Shown: positions 34,868-43,327 of the stretch, in pieces | Layout of the letters: the number at the start of each line of letters is the position of its first letter | Numbering within the stretch: the first letter of the stretch is position 1 | NCBI GenBank assembly: GCA_035635555.1 | Contig: DASQAT010000029.1 | Location: forward strand, 1-57,810 | Reading direction: 5' to 3' | From: Candidatus Dormiibacterota bacterium | GTDB lineage: Bacteria > Acidobacteriota > Polarisedimenticolia > Gp22-AA2 | Length of the DNA stretch: 57,810 bases | Position numbers and translations under genes: made by a program | Notes under the pieces: generated by a model | What the model was told of the DNA's origin: nothing | Databases searched by the model: none | Seen by the model: only the letters and a program-made list of their open reading frames with translations

Positions 34868-35938
34868 ATGCTGGCCAGGGACAGGAAATCGTCGGCGCGC
34901 GGCCCCGGGGCCGTTGCGGCGCCCGCCCGGCCGGCGACCGGGGCGACCGGCGTCCCCGACGACGCGTCCCTCCTGAAGATGCTCTATTCCATGAAGCTGA
35001 CGCGGGCGATCGAGACGCGCATCGAGCGCAAGCTGTACCGGCAGGGAAAGATTGTCGGCGGCGTGTACGTCGGGCGCGGACAGGAGGCGATCTCGGTCGG
35101 CGCGGCGATGCACATGCGGCGCGGCGGGGGCGAGGATCACGACGACATCGTCTCGCCGTCCCACCGGGACATGGCGGTGTTCCTGATGCAGGGGGTGCCG
35201 CCGGAGCGGATCCTGGCGCAGTACATGGGGCGCAGGACCGGGCTGACGCGCGGCCGCGACGGCAACATGCACATGGGGGACCTGCGCCACCGTCTGGTCG
35301 CCTTCGTGTCGCACCTCGGCGACAGCATTCCGGTGGCGGCCGGCTGTGCCCTGACCTTCAGGATGCGCGGCACCGACCAGGTGTCGTTCTGTTTCTTCGG
35401 CGAAGGCGCCACGAGCCGCGGCGACTGGCACGAGGGGCTGAACTTCGCGGCGGTCCTGAAGCTCCCGGTCGTGTTCATCTGCAACAACAACCAGTACGCC
35501 TACTCGACGCACGTGTCGCGCCAGATGAAGGTCGAGCGCGTGTCCGACCGGGCGCGCGGCTACGGCATGCCGGGGGAGTCGCAGGACGGCAACGACGTCC
35601 GCGTGGTCTACGAGGCCGTCGGCCGGGCGGTCGCGCGGGCCCGCCGCGGCGAGGGGCCGACGCTCCTGGAGTTCGTCACCTTCCGCATGACCGGCCATTC
35701 GGCGCACGACGATGCCGGCTACGTGCCCAAGGCCCTGTTCGAGGAATGGGAGCGGAAGGACCCCATCCGGCTTTTCGAGGACGACCTGAAGGGGCGCGGT
35801 CTCCTCGACGCGGGTGCGCTGCAGGCGATGGAGTCGCGCATCGAAGCGGAGCTGGACGAGGCGGTCGCCTGGGCCGAATCGCAGCCGTACCCCGACCCGG
35901 AGGAATGCCTGATCGGGGTCTATCATGAGCAGGCCTGA
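34868..35938 (+). CDS. 2-oxoacid dehydrogenase E1 component, alpha subunit (second paralogue, BCKDH-like)
   Basis: A 356-residue E1-alpha, a divergent paralogue of the gene just before it. Its ThDP motif is FGEGATSRGDWHEGLN to CNNNQYAYST; GEG instead of GDG is the form found in branched-chain 2-oxoacid dehydrogenase E1-alpha. VGRGQEAISVGAAMHM, SHLGDSIPVAAGCALTFRMRG and MTGHSAHDDAGYVP are conserved. An N-terminal Ala/Pro-rich extension of about 30 residues precedes the domain. Only one E1-beta follows, so the two alphas may compete for it or form a mixed heterotetramer. Confidence 0.93.
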   Translation: MLARDRKSSARGPGAVAAPARPATGATGVPDDASLLKMLYSMKLTRAIETRIERKLYRQGKIVGGVYVGRGQEAISVGAAMHMRRGGGEDHDDIVSPSHRDMAVFLMQGVPPERILAQYMGRRTGLTRGRDGNMHMGDLRHRLVAFVSHLGDSIPVAAGCALTFRMRGTDQVSFCFFGEGATSRGDWHEGLNFAAVLKLPVVFICNNNQYAYSTHVSRQMKVERVSDRARGYGMPGESQDGNDVRVVYEAVGRAVARARRGEGPTLLEFVTFRMTGHSAHDDAGYVPKALFEEWERKDPIRLFEDDLKGRGLLDAGALQAMESRIEAELDEAVAWAESQPYPDPEECLIGVYHEQA

Positions 35939-35974
35939 CGCCGCGGGCGTCGGTGAGGACGGGAGGAGAGGACC

Positions 35975-36952
35975 GTGGCGCTGACGACCTACGTCGAGGC
36001 GATCAAGCAGGGGATCTGGGAGGAGATGGAGCGCGACGACCGCGTGTTCATCCTGGGCGAGGACGTGGGCGTGTACGGCGGCGCCTTCAAGGTCACCGAG
36101 GGGATGCTCGACAGGTTCGGGGAGATGCGTGTGATCGACACGCCGATCTCCGAGTCGGCGATCGTCGGGGCCGCGATCGGCGCGGCGCTCATGGGCATGC
36201 GTCCGATCGCCGAGATGCAGTTCATCGACTTCATCTCCTGCGCCTTCGACCAGATCACCAACTTCGCGGCCAAGAACCGTTACCGCTGGGGAGCGGGTGT
36301 GCCGATGGTCATCCGGGGTCCCAGCGGCGGCGGCGTGCACGGCGGTCCGTATCACTCGCAGAACCCCGAGATGTATTTCGTGCACACGCCGGGGCTCAAG
36401 GTCGTCGCGCCGGCGACCGCCTACGACGCCAAGGGGCTCATCAAGGCGGCGATCCGCGACGAGGATCCGGTCATCTACCTGGAGCACAAGTACCTGTACC
36501 GCCGGATCAAGGAGGAGATCCCCAAGGAGGACTACATCGTGCCGATCGGGCAGGCGGCGGTGCGGCGCGAGGGGCGGGACCTGACGATCCTCACCTACGG
36601 CGCCATGCTGTACCAGGCGCTGGAGGCGGCGGAGACCCTGGCGCGCGAGCCGGGGATCCAGACCGAGGTCGTCGACCTGCGCTCGCTCCTGCCTCTCGAC
36701 AAGGACGCCATCCTGAACGCGGCCAGGAAGACCGGCAAGGTCCTCGTCGTCCACGAGGACACGCGCACAGGCGGGATCGCGGGGGAGATCGCCGCGATCA
36801 TCAACGAAGAGGTGTTCGAGTACCTCGACGGTCCCGTGCTCCGGGTGACCGCGCCGGACACGCCGGTGCCTTACAGCCCGCCCCTGGAGGAATTCTTTCT
36901 TCCGAACAAAGAGAAGATTCTGAAGGCCGCGCGTCAGCTCGCGGCCTACTAA
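35975..36952 (+). CDS. 2-oxoacid dehydrogenase E1 component, beta subunit
   Basis: A 325-residue transketolase-like E1-beta, which pairs with E1-alpha to decarboxylate the 2-oxoacid. Signature text: FILGEDVGVYGGAFKVTEGM, RVIDTPISESAIVGAAIGAALMGMRPIAEMQF, and GGVHGGPYHSQNPEMYF, then VVHEDTRTGGIAGEIAAIINEE. The start GTG 35975 follows GGAGGAGAGG. The E2 gene begins 11 nt after its stop. Confidence 0.95.
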   Translation: MALTTYVEAIKQGIWEEMERDDRVFILGEDVGVYGGAFKVTEGMLDRFGEMRVIDTPISESAIVGAAIGAALMGMRPIAEMQFIDFISCAFDQITNFAAKNRYRWGAGVPMVIRGPSGGGVHGGPYHSQNPEMYFVHTPGLKVVAPATAYDAKGLIKAAIRDEDPVIYLEHKYLYRRIKEEIPKEDYIVPIGQAAVRREGRDLTILTYGAMLYQALEAAETLAREPGIQTEVVDLRSLLPLDKDAILNAARKTGKVLVVHEDTRTGGIAGEIAAIINEEVFEYLDGPVLRVTAPDTPVPYSPPLEEFFLPNKEKILKAARQLAAY

Positions 36953-36963
36953 AGGAGCAGACC

Positions 36964-38328
36964 ATGCGGGTCGACGTGATCATGCCTCAGATGGGGGAGA
37001 GCATCGCGGAGGGGACCCTCACGCGCTGGCTCAAGAAGCCGGGAGACAAGGTGGCGCGCGACGAGCCGATCTTCGAGATCTCGACGGACAAGGTGGACGC
37101 CGAGATCCCCTCGCCGGCGGCCGGCACGCTCGCCGAGATCAAGGTCCAGGAAGGACAGACCGTCCCGATCAACACCGTCGTGGCGCAGATCGAGACCGAG
37201 GCCGGCGCTGTCGCCGCCGCCGGGAAGCCGGCGCCGCCGGCGCAGGCCGCGGCCCCCCCGGCGCCCGCGCGGCAGAGCGCGTCCGCGCCGCCCGGCGACG
37301 GCCAGGAGCGCTCGGCGAGGCCCGCGCCCGCCCCGCCCCCGCCGGCGCAGGTCGCGCCGCCCGCGGGCGCTCGGGACGTCCCCAAGGCCGCGTCTCTCAT
37401 CGCCTCGGGCGCCTCGGTCGAGGACCTGCGCCGGGTGCGCTCCTCCCCCGTCGTGCGCAAGATCGCCCAGGAGCACGACATCGACATCTCCCGGATCCCG
37501 GGGACGGGCGCGAGCCGCCGGGTGACGAAGAACGACATCCTGAAGGCGATCGAAGGGGGCGGACCGGGGGCCGGAGCGACCGGCGCGGCCGCGGGCGTGT
37601 CGCGCGCTGCGGCGCCGGTGTTCGCTCCCGGCGAGCGGGTCACCGTCGTCCCCATGAGCGCGATGCGCAAGAAGATCGCCGAGCACATGGTGATGAGCCG
37701 CCGCACCTCGGCGCACGTGACCACCGTGTTCGAGGTCGACATGAGCCGCGTCATGAAGCTGCGCGCCGAGCACCAGCAGGCGTTCCAGGGGCGTCACGGG
37801 GTGAAGCTGACACCGACGCCGTTCATGGTGAAGGCCGCGGTCGAGGCGCTCAAGGCCTTCCCCGATCTGAACGCCTCGATCGACGGCGACGCCATCGCCT
37901 ACAAGAAGGACATCAACATCGGCATCGCCGTGGCCCTCGACTGGGGATTGATCGTGCCGGTCGTGAAGCACGCCGACGATCTCAGCCTGTCCGGGATCGC
38001 CAAGACGGTGACCGACCTGGCCGAACGGGCCCGGGGCAAGCGACTGACGCCGGACGAGGTGCAGGGCGGGACGTTCACCATCACCAATCCGGGAAGCTTC
38101 GGCAGCCTGTTCGGCACGCCCATCATCAACCAGCCGCAGGTGGCGATCCTGGGGGTCGGCGCCATCCAGAAGAGGGTCGTCGTGGTGGACGACGCCATCG
38201 CCATCCGGCCCATGGTCTACCTCGCGCTGTCGTTCGACCATAGGCTCATCGACGGAGCCGTGGCCGACCAGTTCGTGGCGCACATCAAGACCATCCTGCA
38301 GGATGGGAAGTTTACCGAGATCGTCTGA
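36964..38328 (+). CDS. 2-oxoacid dehydrogenase E2 component, dihydrolipoamide acyltransferase
   Basis: A 454-residue E2. There is one N-terminal lipoyl domain with the lipoylation lysine at K43 in ISTDKVDAEI, an Ala/Pro-rich linker (residues about 80-135), an E3/E1-binding domain (VRSSPVVRKIAQEHDIDISRIPGTGASRRVTKNDI), a second linker, and the catalytic domain with SFDHRLIDGAVADQFV near the end. Its stop overlaps the lipB start (TGATG), so the substrate of lipoylation and the lipoyl transferase are made together. Confidence 0.96.
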   Translation: MRVDVIMPQMGESIAEGTLTRWLKKPGDKVARDEPIFEISTDKVDAEIPSPAAGTLAEIKVQEGQTVPINTVVAQIETEAGAVAAAGKPAPPAQAAAPPAPARQSASAPPGDGQERSARPAPAPPPPAQVAPPAGARDVPKAASLIASGASVEDLRRVRSSPVVRKIAQEHDIDISRIPGTGASRRVTKNDILKAIEGGGPGAGATGAAAGVSRAAAPVFAPGERVTVVPMSAMRKKIAEHMVMSRRTSAHVTTVFEVDMSRVMKLRAEHQQAFQGRHGVKLTPTPFMVKAAVEALKAFPDLNASIDGDAIAYKKDINIGIAVALDWGLIVPVVKHADDLSLSGIAKTVTDLAERARGKRLTPDEVQGGTFTITNPGSFGSLFGTPIINQPQVAILGVGAIQKRVVVVDDAIAIRPMVYLALSFDHRLIDGAVADQFVAHIKTILQDGKFTEIV

Positions 38329-39044
38329 TGCGTCGCTGCCACCACGAGTTCCTCGGGCGCGTCGATTACGCCGAAGCGTCGGCGATCCAGGACGAGCACG
38401 CCCGCCTCGTGAAGGGGGGCGGGGAGGAGCACCTCCTCCTCCTCGAGCACCCGCCGGTGATCACGCTGGGCCGGAATGCCCGCGGCGAGGACGTCCTGTC
38501 TGGCGAGGCGGCGCTCCGGGAGCGGGGTGTGTCGATCGCCCACACGAATCGGGGCGGTCAGGTCACCTATCACGGGCCCGGCCAGCTGGTCGGGTATCCG
38601 ATTCTGGACCTGAGCCCGGACCGGCGTGACGTGGCGCGCTACCTCCGGGACCTGGAGGAGGTCCTGATCCGGACACTCGCCCGCTACGGCCTGCGCGCGT
38701 CGCGGATCGCCGGTCTGACTGGGGTGTGGGCCGGTGACAGGAAGATCGCCAGCATCGGGGTGCACCTGTCGCGCTGGGTCACGACGCATGGTTTCGCGCT
38801 CAACGTCAGCACCGACCTCGAGCCGTACTCCTGGATCGTCCCGTGCGGCCTGAGCGCCGGTGCCATCACCTCCATGGAGCGCGTCATCCATCGGACCGTG
38901 TCCCTCGAGGAGGTGGCGGCGGCGCTGGTCGGCGAATTCGCGGTCGTCTTCGGGAGAGAGATGGTGCCGCGTGACCGGGAACGGGTGGCGGGCCGCCGTC
39001 CGGCCGCGGGCGAAGGACGGCGGTCGATACAGGAGGCCTCGTGA
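38328..39044 (+). CDS. lipB: Octanoyl-[acyl-carrier-protein]:protein octanoyltransferase LipB
   Basis: A 238-residue LipB, which moves octanoate from ACP to lipoyl domains. RGGQVTYHGPGQLVGYPI, the catalytic lysine in AGDRKIASIGVHLSRWVT and the catalytic cysteine in WIVPCGL are all present. The C-terminal 30 residues are a charged tail not found in the E. coli protein. It overlaps the E2 stop and the lipA start, in a tightly coupled set. Confidence 0.95.
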   Translation: MRRCHHEFLGRVDYAEASAIQDEHARLVKGGGEEHLLLLEHPPVITLGRNARGEDVLSGEAALRERGVSIAHTNRGGQVTYHGPGQLVGYPILDLSPDRRDVARYLRDLEEVLIRTLARYGLRASRIAGLTGVWAGDRKIASIGVHLSRWVTTHGFALNVSTDLEPYSWIVPCGLSAGAITSMERVIHRTVSLEEVAAALVGEFAVVFGREMVPRDRERVAGRRPAAGEGRRSIQEAS

Positions 39045-39991
39045 TGTCCGACGGCGCGGCCGCCCGGCAGTCGGGACCGAAGCCGCCCTGGCTCAAGGTG
39101 CGTCTCGATACCGGGCCCGGCTATCGCATGGTGCGCGGCATGGTGGAAGGGCTGCAGCTGCACACCGTCTGCCAGGAGGCCCGCTGCCCCAACATCTACG
39201 AGTGCTGGGGGGATCGCACGGCCACGTTCATGGTCCTGGGAGACGTCTGCACGCGACGCTGCGGCTTCTGCGCCGTGGCCACCGGCCGCCCGCGGCTCGT
39301 CGACCCGGCCGAGCCGGAGCACGTGGCCGAGGCGGTGGCGCACCTGTCGCTCCGGCATGCGGTGATCACCATGGTCGACCGCGACGATCTGCCGGACGGC
39401 GGCGCCGCCCACCTGGCCGCCGTGATCCGCGCGGTGCGATACCGCAACCCGGACTGCGAGGTGGAGATCCTCACCTCCGACTTCCGGGACGTGGCGTCTC
39501 CGCTCGACGCGATCCTGCAGGAGGGTCCGGTCACGTTCAGCCACAACATCGAGACCGTGCCGCGGCTCTACCCCGTGGTCAGGAGCGGCTCGAAATTCGA
39601 GCGCTCCCTCGACCTTCTGCGCGGCGCAGTCGCCTGGCGCGGAGAGGCCGCGCGCCCGCTGGTGAAGACGGGGCTGATGGCGGGACTCGGCGAGAGCCGC
39701 GATGAGCTCCTGGACACCTTCGCGCGCCTGGCGGAATCGGGCGTGGAGATCCTGACGATCGGCCAGTATCTCCGGCCCACGCTGCAGCACCTGCCCGTGG
39801 TCCGTTACTACCATCCCGATGAATTCGCGGCCCTGCGCGCGCAGGCGATGTCCCTGGGGTTCCGGCACGTGGAGGCGGGACCGCTCGTGCGCAGCTCGTA
39901 TCACGCCAGGCGTCACACCGAATCGGCCGTCTCGAGCCCCACGGCGCGCTCCGCCGATCCCGGACTTGACTCTCCCGCGCCCCGACCGTAA
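39044..39991 (+). CDS. lipA: Lipoyl synthase LipA
   Basis: A 315-residue radical SAM enzyme that inserts two sulfurs into octanoyl domains. Auxiliary cluster cysteines are in TVCQEARCPNIYECWG, the SAM cluster is CTRRCGFC, and the C-terminal RSSYHA supplies the unusual Ser ligand. One oddity is VITMVDRDDL, where most LipA proteins have a Ser in place of that Met. ATG 39044 is spaced 7 nt from AGGAGG, while GTG 39041 is also in frame. The 3' end hosts the promoter of the Rrf2 gene. The auxiliary cluster is consumed in the reaction, so nearby Fe-S genes are meaningful. Confidence 0.96.
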   Translation: MSDGAAARQSGPKPPWLKVRLDTGPGYRMVRGMVEGLQLHTVCQEARCPNIYECWGDRTATFMVLGDVCTRRCGFCAVATGRPRLVDPAEPEHVAEAVAHLSLRHAVITMVDRDDLPDGGAAHLAAVIRAVRYRNPDCEVEILTSDFRDVASPLDAILQEGPVTFSHNIETVPRLYPVVRSGSKFERSLDLLRGAVAWRGEAARPLVKTGLMAGLGESRDELLDTFARLAESGVEILTIGQYLRPTLQHLPVVRYYHPDEFAALRAQAMSLGFRHVEAGPLVRSSYHARRHTESAVSSPTARSADPGLDSPAPRP

Positions 39992-39994
39992 TAT
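39966..39994 (+). promoter_or_regulatory. Promoter for the rrf2-iscS-iscA run, inside the lipA 3' end
   Basis: Plus strand: -35 TTGACT (39966-39971), 17-nt spacer, -10 TAATAT (39989-39994). The box spans the last codons and stop of lipA. Confidence 0.8.
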
Positions 39995-40009
39995 AGGACC
40001 GTTACGGTC
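39984..40009 (+). promoter_or_regulatory. Candidate Rrf2/IscR-type operator
   Basis: GACCGTAA (39984-39991) and TTACGGTC (40002-40009) form a perfect 8-bp inverted repeat separated by 10 bases, covering the -10 and start site. Inside it, GACCGT-T-ACGGTC (39997-40009) is itself a perfect palindrome, so three copies of the half-site GACCGT occur. Position right at the promoter of an Rrf2-family gene suggests autoregulation. Confidence 0.65.
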
Positions 40010-40040
40010 GCATTTAGAGCAGAAAAACCGGAGGCCCGGG

Positions 40041-40463
40041 ATGATCCGCCTGTCCAAGAGGACCGACTACGGCTTCCTGGCGATCCAACTCCTGATGTCG
40101 GTGCCGAGCGGGGAGTACCGGAGCGCGCGCGAAATCGCGGCGCGGCACAACATACCTCCGGCCCTGATGGCCAAGCTCCTCCAGCGTCTGGCCCGCAAGG
40201 GTCTGGTCGCCTCGCACCACGGCATCAAGGGGGGCTACCAGATCGCCCGGCCGGCCTCCGAAATCAATCTGATGCAGATCATCGAGGCCCTCGAGGGACC
40301 CGTGAAGACCTCCGACTGCCGGCATGCTACGCCTGATGAATGCCGCAGGTCCGGGTCGTGCGACGGCTGCCGTCCGGGGCGGGCGGTGCAGAAAAAGATC
40401 GCGGAGATCCTGGAGCGCACGACGCTCAGGGACCTGGCGCTGCTGCAGGAGGTGCCGGAGTGA
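40041..40463 (+). CDS. Rrf2-family transcriptional regulator, IscR-like
   Basis: A 140-residue winged-helix regulator. [17 protein letters not shown] is the Rrf2 start, and [44 protein letters not shown] is the DNA-binding part. Cysteines C93, C101, C107 and C110 form the C-terminal cluster, close to IscR's three cysteines plus one His. An Fe-S cluster-sensing role is likely from that and from its position before iscS. Its stop overlaps the iscS start by 4 nt. A strong promoter and an inverted repeat lie upstream. Confidence 0.92.
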   Translation: MIRLSKRTDYGFLAIQLLMSVPSGEYRSAREIAARHNIPPALMAKLLQRLARKGLVASHHGIKGGYQIARPASEINLMQIIEALEGPVKTSDCRHATPDECRRSGSCDGCRPGRAVQKKIAEILERTTLRDLALLQEVPE

Positions 40464-41662
40464 AGGGGGTCCCGGTCTACATGGACAACCACGCGACCAC
40501 GCGGGTCGATCCGCGCGTGGTCGAGGCGATGCTGCCGTACTTCGACAGCGACTACGGCAACGCCGCGTCGCGCACGCACGTCTTCGGCTGGCGGGCGGAG
40601 GAGGCGGTCACGCGGGCGCGCATCCAGGTGGCCCGGCTGATCGGCGCCGATCCCAAGGAGATCGTCTTCACCTCCGGCGCCACGGAATCGAACAACCTGG
40701 CGATCCTCGGCGCGTTCGAGGCCTGCCGGTCGAAGGGGGACCACCTGGTGACCGGGGCCACCGAGCACGCCGCAGTCCTCGACCCGGTCGAGGCGCTGCG
40801 GGCGCGCGGCGCGCGCGTGACCGTCCTGCCGGTGGACCCCCAGGGGCGCGTCGATCCCGGCGACGTGCGCCGGGCGATCACCGACCGCACCGTTCTCGTC
40901 TCGCTCATGCTCGCGAACAACGAGGTCGGCACGCTGCATCCGGCGGCCGAGATCGGCCGCATCTGCAAGGACAGGGGCGTGCTGTTCCACAGCGACGCGG
41001 CGCAGGCGATCGGCAAGGTCCCGGTGGACGTGCGGGCTCTGGGGGTCGACCTCCTGTCGATGTCGGCCCACAAGGTCTACGGGCCGAAGGGGACCGGGGC
41101 TCTGTACGTGAGGCGCCGGGACCCGCGTGTGGTGCTCGACCCGATCCTGCACGGAGGGGGTCACGAGCGCGGCCTGCGCTCCGGCACGCTGAACGTGCCG
41201 GGCATCGTCGGCATGGGTCAAGCACTCGAGATCGCCGCGTCCGAGATGCCCGGGGAGTCGGTGCGTCTGCGCGCCCTGCGCGACCGCCTGCACGGCCGCA
41301 TCACGGAACGGATCGACGACGTGCGGCTCAACGGCCACCCCGTCGAGAGACTGCCGCACAACCTCAATCTCAGCTTCGCGTACGTGGAGGGGGAGGCGCT
41401 CCTGATGGCGCTCGACGATGTCGCCGTGTCGTCCGGATCCGCCTGCACCTCGGCGAAGAAGGAGCCGTCGCACGTCCTGCGCGCCATGGGGCTCAGCGAC
41501 GCGGAGGCGGTCACATCGATCCGCTTCGGTCTGGGCCGCTTCAACACACGGGACGAGGTCGACGAGGTCGTCGATCGCGTCGACGCGGCGGTCAAGAGGC
41601 TGCGGGCCATCTCCCCGTTGTACGCGGCGGCGCGCGGCGGGGCCGGGATATCAGCGCGATGA
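40460..41662 (+). CDS. iscS: Cysteine desulfurase IscS/NifS
   Basis: A 400-residue PLP enzyme that takes sulfur from cysteine for Fe-S clusters and tRNA thiolation. [22 protein letters not shown] begins the protein. The PLP lysine is K205 in [10 protein letters not shown] and the persulfide cysteine is C329 in [17 protein letters not shown], in the flexible loop of the IscS (class I) type. GTG 40460 has AGGAGGT upstream. It lies between the Rrf2 regulator and iscA with no iscU between, unlike a standard isc operon. Confidence 0.95.
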   Translation: MKGVPVYMDNHATTRVDPRVVEAMLPYFDSDYGNAASRTHVFGWRAEEAVTRARIQVARLIGADPKEIVFTSGATESNNLAILGAFEACRSKGDHLVTGATEHAAVLDPVEALRARGARVTVLPVDPQGRVDPGDVRRAITDRTVLVSLMLANNEVGTLHPAAEIGRICKDRGVLFHSDAAQAIGKVPVDVRALGVDLLSMSAHKVYGPKGTGALYVRRRDPRVVLDPILHGGGHERGLRSGTLNVPGIVGMGQALEIAASEMPGESVRLRALRDRLHGRITERIDDVRLNGHPVERLPHNLNLSFAYVEGEALLMALDDVAVSSGSACTSAKKEPSHVLRAMGLSDAEAVTSIRFGLGRFNTRDEVDEVVDRVDAAVKRLRAISPLYAAARGGAGISAR

Positions 41663-41681
41663 ACGACTACCAGGAGGAACG

Positions 41682-42005
41682 ATGATTCACGTCACGGACA
41701 AGGCGGCCGAACAGATCAAGACCATTCTGCACAAGGAAAGTCTGGAGGGCCACGGCCTCAGGGTCGCGGTCGTCGGAGGCGGCTGCTCCGGCATGTCGTA
41801 CAAGCTGGCCTTCGAGAAGGAGCCCGTCGAGGGCGACAAGGTCTACGAGGAGAACGGCGTGCGCATCTTCGTCGACACCAAGAGCTATCTCGTCCTGAAC
41901 GGGACGACGCTCGATTTCTCGGACGGCTTGAACGGCACCGGGTTCAGCTTCACCAACCCGAACGCCAAATCGACGTGTGGTTGCGGCACGTCGTTCTCCG
42001 CCTGA
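41682..42005 (+). CDS. iscA: A-type Fe-S carrier IscA (HesB family)
   Basis: A 107-residue A-type carrier. The three conserved cysteines occupy the same positions as in E. coli IscA: C35 in GGGCSGMSYKL, and C99 and C101 in STCGCGTSF. It passes 4Fe-4S clusters to targets, LipA among them in known systems. CAGGAGG lies six bases upstream of ATG 41682. It ends the rrf2-iscS-iscA run. Confidence 0.95.
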   Translation: MIHVTDKAAEQIKTILHKESLEGHGLRVAVVGGGCSGMSYKLAFEKEPVEGDKVYEENGVRIFVDTKSYLVLNGTTLDFSDGLNGTGFSFTNPNAKSTCGCGTSFSA

Positions 42006-42111
42006 GATCGTTCCGGGTCCCGCCCGCCTCCTTCCCGATCCGGCCGACCTGACGGCGCGCGCCGGCGCGCGCGCTCCGCGAGATGGAACGCGCTGGAAAC
42101 GGCCCGCGATA

Positions 42112-42141
42112 TTGCGCGGCGCGGATCGCGCGTGCTATCAT
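42112..42141 (+). promoter_or_regulatory. Promoter for the deoxyhypusine synthase-like gene
   Basis: Plus strand: -35 TTGCGC (42112-42117), 18-nt spacer, -10 TATCAT (42136-42141), with TG one base upstream of the -10 (extended form TGCTATCAT). Confidence 0.6.
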
Positions 42142-42193
42142 CGGTTGCAGTTCCACGAAGTTCGCTCGCGATCACCGAACAGCAAGGGCGGAG

Positions 42194-43327
42194 ATGGCTC
42201 ACAAGAAAAATCTTCTTTCGGGCCAGAGGATTTATCCCGATCCCATCCGCGGCGGCATGACCGTCGATCGGCTGATCGACGACACCTTCCTCGCCTACAA
42301 CGGCGGACGTCTGCAGAAGGCCTGCCGTCTGTTGACGGAGAAGATGCTCCAGGAGGACGTCACCGTCGGGCTGAGCCTCTCCGGCGCCCTGACGCCGGCC
42401 GGCGTCGGACGGTCGTGCATCATCCCGCTCATCCAGTCGGGATTCGTCGACTGGATCGCGTCGACGGGCGCGAACCTCTACCACGACACGCACTACGGGC
42501 TCGGCATGTCGCTGCACCGGGGCTCGCACGAGGTGGATGACACGCTCCTGCGGCGCGAGGGCGTCATCCGCATCTACGACGTCCTGTTCGACTACAACGT
42601 CCTGCTCGACACCGACAACTACCTGCGCGCCGTCATGGCGGAGAAGGCCTTCGACAAGGAGATGGGGACCGCCGAGCTGCACTACCTGCTCGGGAAGTAC
42701 CTGGCGGCCCGTGAGAAGGAGATCGGTGTCGTGGACACCTGCGTCCTCACGGTGGCGTACCGCGCCGGAGTCCCGTGCTACGTGTCGTCGCCCGGCGACT
42801 CCTCGATCGGCATGAACGTCGCCGAGCTGGCCATGCGGGGCGTCGGTCCGCGCATCGACGTGTCGCGGGACGTCAACGAGACCGCCGGCATCGTCTACGC
42901 GGCCAAGCAGCGGGAGGGCAAGAGCGGCGTGCTCATGCTGGGCGGCGGCTCCCCCAAGAATTTCGTCCTGCAGACCGAGCCGCAGATCCAGGAAATCCTC
43001 GGTCTCGCGGACCGCGGCCACGACTACTACATCCAGGTCACCGACGCCCGGCCGGACACCGGCGGCCTGTCGGGGGCGACCCCCGCGGAGGCGGTCTCCT
43101 GGGGAAAGGTCGACCCGGACAAGCTCACCGACTCGGTGGTGGTGTACGCCGACAGCACGATCGCCGTCCCGCTCATCGTCGCGTACGCCGTGTCGCGGGC
43201 CAAGCCGCGCCGGCTGAAGAGACTCTACGATCGACGCGACGACCTGGTCGAAAGGCTCAAGAAGGACTTCCTCGTCGAGCACGAGAGGCGCACGCGCGAG
43301 ACGGTGAAGGCCCAGCAGGGCCGCTGA
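42194..43327 (+). CDS. Deoxyhypusine synthase-like protein
   Basis: A 377-residue protein of the deoxyhypusine synthase (DHS) family. It has LSGALTPAGVGRSCIIPLIQSGFVDWIASTGANLYHDTHYGLG, which matches the DHS NAD-binding start, VPCYVSSPGDSSIGMNV, and LMLGGGSPKNFVLQTEP. The lysine K255 in the latter aligns with the active-site lysine of DHS. Bacteria lack eIF5A, the DHS target, and bacterial members are reported as homospermidine synthase-like enzymes or remain unassigned, so polyamine chemistry is the likely role. The start ATG 42194 is preceded by GGCGGAG. The 3' end overlaps convergent thiO by 71 nt. Confidence 0.88.
   Translation: MAHKKNLLSGQRIYPDPIRGGMTVDRLIDDTFLAYNGGRLQKACRLLTEKMLQEDVTVGLSLSGALTPAGVGRSCIIPLIQSGFVDWIASTGANLYHDTHYGLGMSLHRGSHEVDDTLLRREGVIRIYDVLFDYNVLLDTDNYLRAVMAEKAFDKEMGTAELHYLLGKYLAAREKEIGVVDTCVLTVAYRAGVPCYVSSPGDSSIGMNVAELAMRGVGPRIDVSRDVNETAGIVYAAKQREGKSGVLMLGGGSPKNFVLQTEPQIQEILGLADRGHDYYIQVTDARPDTGGLSGATPAEAVSWGKVDPDKLTDSVVVYADSTIAVPLIVAYAVSRAKPRRLKRLYDRRDDLVERLKKDFLVEHERRTRETVKAQQGR

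Noticed and set aside
34868-35938. The second E1-alpha as a pseudogene or frameshifted duplicate
   Set aside because: Full length with intact ThDP motif (GEG form), and overall divergence from the first shows an independent functional paralogue.
33476-36754. A very long open frame on the minus strand, antisense to the E1 and E2 genes
   Set aside because: It is open only because high-GC codons of the real genes leave few stops on the opposite strand. It shows no recognisable domain and has a low-complexity His/Asp/Arg/Leu composition.
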